Source of the DNA: Bog-756 sp963845485
Lineage (GTDB): Bacteria; Actinomycetota; Acidimicrobiia; Acidimicrobiales; RAAP-2
NCBI GenBank assembly: GCA_963845485.1
Contig: CAWJSI010000008.1
Location: forward strand, 62,001-126,000
DNA length: 64,000 bases
Direction: 5' to 3'
Position 1 is the stretch's first letter; each line of letters begins with the position of its first letter. The notes beneath the pieces are model-generated. The model did not search any database. It was not told the DNA's origin and saw only the letters and a program-made list of their open reading frames with translations. Positions 57,679 to 64,000 of the stretch are shown one piece after another. Both the position numbers and the translations under genes were made by a program.

Positions 57679-59305
57679 CGGGGTCCGACCCGACGGGGTG
57701 GCCCCCACCCGGAAGGATGTCGGGTGACGGTGCCGGGCCCGTGCCGCGGGGTGTGTTGCGGATGAAATAGCCGCACACCCCGGCCAGTACGGCCGCCACC
57801 GCCCCGACGGCGTAGGCGCGGTGGAACGAGGCCAGAGAGCCCACCCCGCCGTGGGATGACGCCTGGACGGTCACCATCACCTGGATCCCGGCCACGATCC
57901 CGATCTGGGTGATGAGCTGTTGGGCGGCGCTCATCACGCCGAGTTCGTCCTCGGCCACCTCGTTGGACGCCGAGGACACCGTCGAGGGCGTGGACAGACC
58001 GTTGCCCACGCCCGAGAGGGCCAGGGCGACGATTATCACCGCCAGCGACGGGCTGGATCCGAGCTGGGTGAAGACGAGCATGGACACGGCCAGGGACAGC
58101 GCGCCGGCCATGACCAGTGACCGCTCCCCCACCTTCACCGCCGCGTACCCGGCCACCGGGGCGACGAGCGAGAAGAGCAGTGGCCGCGCCGTGGACACCA
58201 GGCCGGCCCGGGTCTCGCTGTAGCCGTAGACCCCCTCCATCAGGATGGGGAACAAGAAGAACCCGCCCATGTAGGAGAAGTTGACGAAGGTCCGCGCCCC
58301 CAGGGGGAAGACGAAGTTGCGCATCCGGAAGTACCGGAGCGGTATCAGCGGATGGGGGGCCCGCCGTTCGTGGGCCACGAAGACCACCCCGGCCACCAGG
58401 CACACCCCGAAGACGGCCAGGGTGGCCGGCGAGGAGAAGCCCCACGAAGGGGCCTCGTTGAGGGCCAACAGGCCGGCTGTCACCGACAGGGCCAGGGTCC
58501 ACGAGCCCGTCCAGTCGAGTTGGCGCCACGGGCTCGACGATTCCTCGGCGGATCCGGGGGCACCGGTGGGGCGGTCGTGGGCCGGCAGCACCACGATGGC
58601 CAGGACGGCGGCGATGGCCATGAGGGGCAGCTCGCCCCAGAACAGCGCCCGCCATCCGAAGTACTGGATGATCGGGGCGCCGATGGTGACGCCCAGCACC
58701 GGGCCGCCCGCCCCAACGAGGGCCCACCAGCCCATGGCCTTCACCCGGTCCTCGTGGGAGAAGGCCTGGAGCACGAGGGCCATGGAGGCCGCCCCGGTGG
58801 CCGCTCCTTGGACCCCGTCGAAGAGGCGGGCGGCGATCAGCACCCCGGCGGTCGGTGCCGAGGCGGTGAGGACCACACTGATGGCGGCGCCCGAGAGTCC
58901 CCACAGGTAGAGCTTGCGGTAGCCCCGGAGGTCGCCGAGCTTGCCCAGCACCGGGGCGGCCACACCGAAGGCCAGCAGGGGGCCGGTGGACGTCCAGGTG
59001 AGGGTGGACACCGTGGTGTGGAGCTGACGGGCCACCTCGGGCAGGGCCACCACGAAGACGGTGAAGGTGATGTTGACCGAGAGCAGTCCGGCCAGCACCG
59101 TCCACAGCACCCACCACTGGTAGCGGTCCGAGCGCGCCACGCGCCGGTGGACCCGGTGGCGGAAGAGAATGGGCCACGGCACCACGATGCCGCCCTCGGC
59201 ACCGGCACCGGTCCCGCTGAGCAGGGCCTCAGCCGACCGCACCTCGTCAGGCTCGAAGGCCTGGCCCGGGTCGGGGTACTCGGGCCCCCGGACCGGGGAC
59301 ATCAC
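57668..59305 (-). CDS. MFS drug/metabolite exporter (DHA2-like, 14 helices)
   Basis: This 545-residue transporter of the major facilitator superfamily has about fourteen helices, with a cytoplasmic N-terminus of 70 residues. Motif A is 'LGKLGDLRGYRKLYLWG' and motif C-like is 'GAGGPVLGVTIGAPIIQ', both typical of proton-coupled drug exporters. A GTG-ATG pair forms the start. It begins directly after the stop of the SDR gene, suggesting one transcript. The substrate is unknown. Confidence 0.93.
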   Translation of the reverse strand: MMSPVRGPEYPDPGQAFEPDEVRSAEALLSGTGAGAEGGIVVPWPILFRHRVHRRVARSDRYQWWVLWTVLAGLLSVNITFTVFVVALPEVARQLHTTVSTLTWTSTGPLLAFGVAAPVLGKLGDLRGYRKLYLWGLSGAAISVVLTASAPTAGVLIAARLFDGVQGAATGAASMALVLQAFSHEDRVKAMGWWALVGAGGPVLGVTIGAPIIQYFGWRALFWGELPLMAIAAVLAIVVLPAHDRPTGAPGSAEESSSPWRQLDWTGSWTLALSVTAGLLALNEAPSWGFSSPATLAVFGVCLVAGVVFVAHERRAPHPLIPLRYFRMRNFVFPLGARTFVNFSYMGGFFLFPILMEGVYGYSETRAGLVSTARPLLFSLVAPVAGYAAVKVGERSLVMAGALSLAVSMLVFTQLGSSPSLAVIIVALALSGVGNGLSTPSTVSSASNEVAEDELGVMSAAQQLITQIGIVAGIQVMVTVQASSHGGVGSLASFHRAYAVGAVAAVLAGVCGYFIRNTPRGTGPAPSPDILPGGGHPVGSDPVTL

Positions 59306-60184
59306 TCAGCCTCCGAGCCGGTGCATCTCCGCGGCCAGCTCGGCCACCGTCCAGCGGTCGTCCTTGTCGATGGACTCCGTCATGGTCCAGGGCTGGAAGA
59401 GGCGGACTTGGCCACCCTGGACGAAGAAGACCCTGCCGGTGGCCGGGCACGACTCGGTGGCCAGGTAGGCGACCAGTGGGGAGATGTTGGCCGGGTCCCA
59501 GCTGTCGAACACGGCGGCGTCGGCCGGGGCCCGCACGATGTCGGACAGCCCGGGGGTCTGTTCGGTCATCCGGGTGCGGGCGGCCGGGGCGATGGCGTTG
59601 ACCCGGACGCCGTAGCGGAGGAGTTCTTCGGCACAGATGACGGTGAACGCGGCGATCCCTGCCTTGGCCGCCCCGTAGTTGGACTGGCCGGGGTTGCCCA
59701 ACAGCCCCGAGGTCGACGAGGTGTTGATCACGGCCGCTTTGACCTCCTGGCCGGCCTTGGACTGTTCGCGCCAGTAGGCGGCGGCGTGCCGGGTGGGCAC
59801 GAAGTGGCCCTTCATGTGGACGTGGACGACCGAATCCCACTCGGCCTCGGACATGTTGACCAGGACCCGGTCACGAAGGATGCCGGCGTTGTTGACCAGG
59901 ATGTGGAGGTCACCGAAGGCCTCCACCGCCGTATCGACGAGACGCTTGCCCCCTTCCCAGTCGCACACGTCGTCGGCGTTGGCCACGGCCGTGCCCCCGG
60001 CCGCCTTGATCTCGTCCACCACCTGCTCGGCCGCCGAGCGGTCGTCGCCCGAACCGTCCACGGCACCGCCCAGATCGTTGACCACCACGTTGGCCCCTTC
60101 GGAGGCGAAGAACAGGGCGTGCTCCCGCCCGATGCCGCGTCCCGAACCGGTGATGATGGCGGTGCGTCCGTCGAGTGCTCCCAT
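59306..60184 (-). CDS. Short-chain dehydrogenase/reductase (3-hydroxyacyl-type)
   Basis: This 292-residue classical SDR carries 'AIITGSGRGIGREHAL' (NAD(P) site), 'ILVNNAGILRD', the catalytic serine in 'INTSSTSGLLGNPGQ' and the Y-x-x-x-K in 'SNYGAAKAG'. The 'NDLGGAVDGSG' insert after the second strand resembles the hydroxyacyl-CoA dehydrogenase part of multifunctional beta-oxidation enzymes. It probably acts on hydroxyacyl or steroid-like substrates. It is followed at once by the MFS exporter gene. Confidence 0.93.
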   Translation of the reverse strand: MGALDGRTAIITGSGRGIGREHALFFASEGANVVVNDLGGAVDGSGDDRSAAEQVVDEIKAAGGTAVANADDVCDWEGGKRLVDTAVEAFGDLHILVNNAGILRDRVLVNMSEAEWDSVVHVHMKGHFVPTRHAAAYWREQSKAGQEVKAAVINTSSTSGLLGNPGQSNYGAAKAGIAAFTVICAEELLRYGVRVNAIAPAARTRMTEQTPGLSDIVRAPADAAVFDSWDPANISPLVAYLATESCPATGRVFFVQGGQVRLFQPWTMTESIDKDDRWTVAELAAEMHRLGG

Positions 60185-60283
60185 GTAAACGGTCCCCCTC
60201 AGGTACCTGCGGTAGTGGTGCGGGCGCGCCGGGAGTGGCCTCCCGCCGGTGACCGAACACGTTGGCAGGCGTCCGCTACCGGG

Positions 60284-61459
60284 TCAAACCGGCAGGGCGG
60301 CCTCAGCGACGATGGTGGCCCCCGAGGTGGGCTTCCCACCGGTGGGCCCGGTGGCCAGCGGGACCACCGGCACCGGTCGGTCCACCACCTGGCCCAAACC
60401 GGCAGCGACCACGGCCCGCACCATGCGCCGCACCCGGGACCGGTCCCCCGCCACCAGGACGTACTCGGTGTTGCGGAGATGGGAGACGGTCCCGACCTTC
60501 CGACCGGCGGGGTTGTGGATCCCGATGCGGGCTCCTACGTATCGGGCCGAGTCGAAGGCCAGCACGGCCACCTCGCCCCGGGCCCGGCAGACGGCGTGGA
60601 GCTCGTCGAAGCTCAGCCACGACTCGTTGTTGTACGACAGGATCACCACGTCGGCCCGGACGTCGGCCACCACCTGGGCCAGGGCGACCGGCATGGTCCG
60701 GCGTCCGTTGAAAGCGCTCCGTCGGCCGGGTTCACGCAGGTCCTCCCGCTTGCAGGCCACCCCGTAGAACGGTGGAGCGTCCCAGGCCACGATGGTCTCC
60801 CACACGTGGTAGTTCGAGTCGTAGCGGTGCTGGTTGTAGGGAGGGTCGAGGTAGGCGAGGTCCACCTCGGGGAGTTCGGGCCCGGTGACCAGCGCACGGG
60901 CGTCCCCCTGGACGGCCCGGCCCGGCCCGTCGAGGAGGGCCGGGACCCGCAGGGCCAGGGGCTGGAGGGAGCGGGCGGCCCACTGTTTCAGGTAGGCCAT
61001 CTGCAGGCCCGTGGTGGAGTCCACCCGGTCGGCCGCCTCGAGCAGGCTGGTCACGAGCACGGGCCACAGGTCGGTGCCGGCGTACTCCGACTCGATTACG
61101 TCCCGGACGGCGTCGATGCGGGCACCGTTATCGGGCCGGAAGTACCGAGAAGCGACACAGAACGTCTCGGTGACATACCCCGGGCGGCCCGGGACGGCGT
61201 TCAGCCGGTCCACGGCCTCGGCCAACTCGGGGAGGAGGCCGGGACGGGCTTGGGGGTCGGTGGCCACGTAGCACCGGGCGAGCACGTGGGCCAGCCTGGC
61301 GCTGTCCACCGCGGTGACCTCGAGGCCCAGGGACTTCCAGGCCTGGGACACCCGGGTGGTCCCGCAGAACAGGTCGAGACCGGTGCGCGCCCCCGACGAC
61401 CGGGCCAGGGCGGCCAGGGCGGGAACGAGGCGGCGCTTGGAGCCCAGGTACTTGATCAC
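60284..61459 (-). CDS. D12-class N6-adenine DNA methyltransferase, orphan
   Basis: This resembles Dam/D12 DNA adenine methylases. The first residues are 'VIKYLGSKRRLVPALAALA', then the SAM motif 'GLDLFCGTTRVSQAW' and the catalytic 'DLAYLDPPYNQHRYDSNYHV' (DPPY). The length is about 390 residues. I start at the GTG 61459, just after the preceding gene's stop; the frame is open to an ATG at 61516, which would overlap that gene. No restriction endonuclease lies nearby, so it is an orphan methylase, perhaps epigenetic or anti-restriction. Its recognition site cannot be predicted. Confidence 0.9.
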   Translation of the reverse strand: MIKYLGSKRRLVPALAALARSSGARTGLDLFCGTTRVSQAWKSLGLEVTAVDSARLAHVLARCYVATDPQARPGLLPELAEAVDRLNAVPGRPGYVTETFCVASRYFRPDNGARIDAVRDVIESEYAGTDLWPVLVTSLLEAADRVDSTTGLQMAYLKQWAARSLQPLALRVPALLDGPGRAVQGDARALVTGPELPEVDLAYLDPPYNQHRYDSNYHVWETIVAWDAPPFYGVACKREDLREPGRRSAFNGRRTMPVALAQVVADVRADVVILSYNNESWLSFDELHAVCRARGEVAVLAFDSARYVGARIGIHNPAGRKVGTVSHLRNTEYVLVAGDRSRVRRMVRAVVAAGLGQVVDRPVPVVPLATGPTGGKPTSGATIVAEAALPV

Positions 61460-61469
61460 GGGGCGACGG

Positions 61470-61781
61470 TCACCGACGCCCGAAGCGACGGAACCACCAG
61501 TCGGGGTCCCGGGCATGGGCGTGGAAGTGGTCCGGGATCTGGCGCATGACCCGGTCGAAGGACCACACCCCGGCCCCCAGCTTCTCGTCGGCCACCCGTC
61601 CGAGCTGGGCCAGCATGTGGTCCACCTCGGACTCAGGCGGCTCGTTGCCGTGCTCCTTCCACACCACCATGGGCACGTCGCACACCTCGCAGGCGGCCAC
61701 CCAGCACACCTCGTCCTCGTGGAACCACTCGGTGATCCGGGCCGCCTCGCACAGTTCGCAGTCCGGGGAGGTCGGGGTCAC
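61470..61781 (-). CDS. Small cysteine-rich protein with an HxHxH motif, coupled to the kinase gene
   Basis: This encodes 103 residues. Two CxxC pairs ('DCELCEAA' near residues 7-10 and 'ACEVCDVPMVVWKEHG') suggest a zinc-binding fold, and 'IPDHFHAHARDPDWWF' near the C-terminus has the H-x-H-x-H pattern seen in HIT-type nucleotide hydrolases. The overall length and motif spacing are compatible with a reduced HIT-like domain, but I would not assign an activity. Its GTG start overlaps the stop of the PknB-like kinase by GTGA, so it is translationally coupled. Confidence 0.82.
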   Translation of the reverse strand: MTPTSPDCELCEAARITEWFHEDEVCWVAACEVCDVPMVVWKEHGNEPPESEVDHMLAQLGRVADEKLGAGVWSFDRVMRQIPDHFHAHARDPDWWFRRFGRR

Positions 61782-63784
61782 AGCGTGTAGATGTTGACCG
61801 TGGTGGAGGCGGCCTGGACCGAGGTTCCCGCCACCGGGTCCGTCGACAACACCTTGGTGGCGCCGGGGGGGCCGTAGGGGCCGCCCACCTTGAGCCCGAG
61901 GGCGTTGAGGGCGGCCGTGGCCGCGGTGACCGACTCCCCCACCACGTTCGGGATGATCACCGGCTGGGGCCCGAGTGAGACGGCCACACTCACCTTCGAT
62001 CCGTACGGAACCGGCCCGCTCGACGCGTCGGGGGTGGTGCCGATGACCTGGCCGGTCGGCACCGTCGAGCTGTACTCGTTGTTCTGACTGGGCACGAAGC
62101 CCGCCGCAGTGAGAGCGGCGGCGGCCGAGGAGTACGAGGAGGTCGAACCGGTGACCGCCGGCACCGGCACTGGGGCGTGGCCCTTCGAGGTGATGATGGT
62201 CACCGTCGAACCCCACGGGGCGGTGCCGGTCGGGGTGCTGCCGAGCACGGCGCCGGCCACCACCGTCGAGCTGTACTGGGCGGCGGTGGGTGGACACACG
62301 CCCACCAGGTGGACGGCTTTGAGCGCGGCTACGGCATTGGCACAGGAGGTGAACGAGTTGAGGGCCGGGATGGTGACCGGCGGCGGACCCGTCGAGACGA
62401 CCACGCCGATGGTGGACCCTTGTTTGGCGGTGACCGGGTGGCCGCCCGAGCGCGATGCGGGCTGCTGGCGGAGGATGAGGCCGGCCCCCACGGTGATGCT
62501 GGAGGCGTGGCCCGTGGTCCGGACGGTGAACTTGTCGGCCTTGACCGCCACTTGGGCCTGGGGGACCGTCTTGCCCAGCAGCGTGGGGACGGGGTGGCTG
62601 GGCGTGAACAGCCCGCTCTGCACGGCGAGGACGGCGCCGCCGGCCAGGAGGGCCAGCACGGCCACCACGATGGCGGAGATCCAGGGCCACCGTCGTCGCC
62701 GGGGACGGATGCCGCCGGTCGAGGCACTCGGGCGGCCGGCCGTCGGCTTTTTCAGCGCCCGCTTCTGCTTCTTCAGCGACTCCGGCTTGCCCACCGTCGT
62801 GACGGTGCTGGCCGCGGCCACGGCGGGTAGGCCGAGTTCGGTGGCATCAGGCCCCTGTCCACCGACCGGTGGGCGTCGGACCGGCCGCACCATCACCTTG
62901 TCCAGGTCGTCGACCTCGTCGACCGGTACCGCGTCGACGATGGGGATGGGCTCGGGATCGGGAAGGGTGACCGCCAGCTCCTCCAGGCGGAGGGAGAACT
63001 GGGCGGCGTCGAAGCGCTCGGACGGCTCGGGGGCTGCCGCCCACACCAGGACGTCGTTCAGCGGGCCGAGGGCGTCGTGCTCGGGCAGGAGGGCCCCCAC
63101 CCGGGCCATCAGGGTGGCGACCGTGGTGTCGCCGATGAACGGCGTCTCACCGGTCACCCCCTCGTAGAGCACGAGGGCCAGGGCGTAGACGTCGGCCTTG
63201 CCGTCGAGGACCCACCCTTCGACCTGCTCGGGGGCGGCATAGCGGGCCGTGCCCAAGATGGCCCCGTCCGGCTCGGTCCAGGCCGCCTCGGCCAGGGCCC
63301 GGGCCAGCCCGAAGTCAGCGATGCGCAGGCGGCGGTCGGCGTCGAACAAGAGGTTGGCCGGTTTGATGTCCCGGTGGATCAGGCCCCGGCGATGGGCGTA
63401 GTCGAGCCCGGCGGCGGCCTGGAGCCCGATCCGGACGGCCTGTTCGGGCGTGAGCAGGGTCCCGGTGTCGTAGACCTGGCGGAGGCTGCCCCCGGCGAGG
63501 TACTCGAGCACCAGGTACGGCTCGTCGTTCTCCTCGCCCCAGTCGTAGACCTGGAGGATGTTGGGGTGGTTGAGGGCGGCGACCGCCCGGGCCTCGGCCC
63601 GGAACCGCTTGAGGAAGTTGGCGTCGCCGGCCAGGGCCGGGTGGAGCACCTTGATGGCTACCCGGCGATGGAGGGAGACGTCGTCAGCCAGGTAGACGTG
63701 CGCGGACGCACCGGTACCCAGGGCGGTGACGAGTCGGTAGCGGTCGCCGAGGACACGCCCGATGGAGTCGGTGATACTCGGCAT
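61778..63784 (-). CDS. PASTA-domain Ser/Thr protein kinase (PknB-like)
   Basis: This transmembrane eukaryote-type kinase has 668 residues. The cytoplasmic kinase domain has the glycine loop 'ALGTGASAHVY' (21-31), lysine 45 in 'RVAIKVL', HRD at 137-139, DFG at 157-159 and 'GTARYAAPEQ'. An Arg-rich linker and one helix ('WISAIVVAVLALLAGGAVLA') lead to four extracellular PASTA-like repeats that sense peptidoglycan fragments in PknB/StkP proteins. It probably controls cell-wall growth and division. It is followed by the coupled HxHxH protein gene. Confidence 0.96.
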   Translation of the reverse strand: MPSITDSIGRVLGDRYRLVTALGTGASAHVYLADDVSLHRRVAIKVLHPALAGDANFLKRFRAEARAVAALNHPNILQVYDWGEENDEPYLVLEYLAGGSLRQVYDTGTLLTPEQAVRIGLQAAAGLDYAHRRGLIHRDIKPANLLFDADRRLRIADFGLARALAEAAWTEPDGAILGTARYAAPEQVEGWVLDGKADVYALALVLYEGVTGETPFIGDTTVATLMARVGALLPEHDALGPLNDVLVWAAAPEPSERFDAAQFSLRLEELAVTLPDPEPIPIVDAVPVDEVDDLDKVMVRPVRRPPVGGQGPDATELGLPAVAAASTVTTVGKPESLKKQKRALKKPTAGRPSASTGGIRPRRRRWPWISAIVVAVLALLAGGAVLAVQSGLFTPSHPVPTLLGKTVPQAQVAVKADKFTVRTTGHASSITVGAGLILRQQPASRSGGHPVTAKQGSTIGVVVSTGPPPVTIPALNSFTSCANAVAALKAVHLVGVCPPTAAQYSSTVVAGAVLGSTPTGTAPWGSTVTIITSKGHAPVPVPAVTGSTSSYSSAAAALTAAGFVPSQNNEYSSTVPTGQVIGTTPDASSGPVPYGSKVSVAVSLGPQPVIIPNVVGESVTAATAALNALGLKVGGPYGPPGATKVLSTDPVAGTSVQAASTTVNIYTL

Positions 63785-63902
63785 GATTCTTTCGAAAGGC
63801 TATCCAGCCCTTCGTCCCAGTTGGTGGAGGGTCAGAATCCATGTGCTCCGACCTGGGTCGCGGCCCGGTCGGTGGACCCGAGACCGGTCCACCGACTCGG
63901 GT

Positions 63903-64000
63903 TCAGGAACCGAGGTTGAGGGCCCGCCAGATGAAGGGGCCCACCTCGCTCGCCCACCACTGCCCCCCGGGTACGAGGTCGGTGGTGTGGCCACTGCCGG
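63903..64000 (-). CDS. C-terminal end of an unidentified protein (partial)
   Basis: The minus strand reads 'GSGHTTDLVPGGQWWASEVG' and 'PFIWRALNLGS' to a TGA at 63903-63905. The rest of the gene lies beyond the window. The bias of the last 30 codons looks coding, but the fragment is too short for a family assignment. Confidence 0.5.
   Translation of the reverse strand, partial: GSGHTTDLVPGGQWWASEVGPFIWRALNLGS

Noticed and set aside
58352..61549. Plus-strand open frame of 1065 codons
   Set aside because: It is Gly/Arg/His-rich without motifs and lies antisense to the MFS, SDR and methylase genes, which have clear family signatures. It is a high-GC shadow.
1..64000. Insertion sequences, integrases, att sites or CRISPR arrays
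   Set aside because: No transposase or integrase motifs and no spaced direct repeats were found on either strand.

Overview
The window is high-GC DNA from what is most likely an actinobacterium, probably of the Acidimicrobiia type. This is an inference from base composition, the PASTA-domain Ser/Thr kinase, the gatCAB order, the LuxR-type regulator and the 'GYWLVA-DGG-FSFG' surface repeats; no rRNA or other marker gene is present to prove it. About 53 kb is one large surface-polysaccharide locus. The last 11 kb is ordinary chromosome: gatC-gatA-gatB, a lipase-like hydrolase, an SCP2 protein, an MFS exporter, an SDR, an orphan DNA methylase and a PknB-like kinase.

Layout. 1-2.8 kb: the end of a Wzx-type flippase and a broken beta-helix protein. 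2.8-4 kb: a small membrane protein and a secreted LPFTG protein. 4.2-7 kb: a translationally coupled GNAT / WecA-MraY-like / DegT aminotransferase trio that fits synthesis and lipid loading of an N-acetylated amino-sugar. 7-19.5 kb: glycan-modifying genes, with a WbsX-methyltransferase fusion, a large methyltransferase, a glycosyltransferase-methyltransferase fusion, GT2 enzymes and an AsnB-like amidotransferase. 19.5-23.6 kb: a GT39-like membrane glycosyltransferase and a Wzm/Wzt ABC exporter. 23.7-29.7 kb: five GT4 enzymes. 29.7-32.8 kb: a polytopic membrane protein (possible polymerase) and a Wzc-like chain-length protein. 33-40.3 kb: a nucleotide-sugar operon (PglF/CapD-like dehydratase, UDP-glucose dehydrogenase, epimerase), a PAP2-like membrane phosphatase, an unusual LuxR-type regulator and a formyltransferase. 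40.4-44 kb: a second beta-helix protein carrying six surface repeats and a polysaccharide deacetylase. 44-47 kb: cysD-cysN-cysC for PAPS synthesis. 47-53 kb: a second Wzc-like protein, a cation-efflux protein, a secreted protein and a GH43-like glycosidase.

Taken together the locus can make activated deoxy-amino-sugars and uronic acids, assemble repeat units with about ten glycosyltransferases, modify them (methyl, formyl, amido, deacetyl and possibly sulfate groups) and export them through two routes.

A caution for every reader: fifteen genes between 1 and 53 kb are interrupted by eighteen single-base frame changes, sixteen of them equivalent to one extra base. In most of these genes the two halves join into one plausible protein once the frame is restored. 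I treat these as likely sequence errors and give whole-gene coordinates, except for the beta-helix gene at 1.4-2.8 kb, which has three breaks and is called a pseudogene. The most distinctive biology I see is (1) two Wzc-like proteins whose Walker A motif is degenerate in the same way, (2) a regulator with degenerate GGDEF and receiver-like parts fused to a LuxR HTH, and a lux-box-like dyad downstream of its gene, and (3) a PAPS-forming cysDNC set inside a polysaccharide locus.
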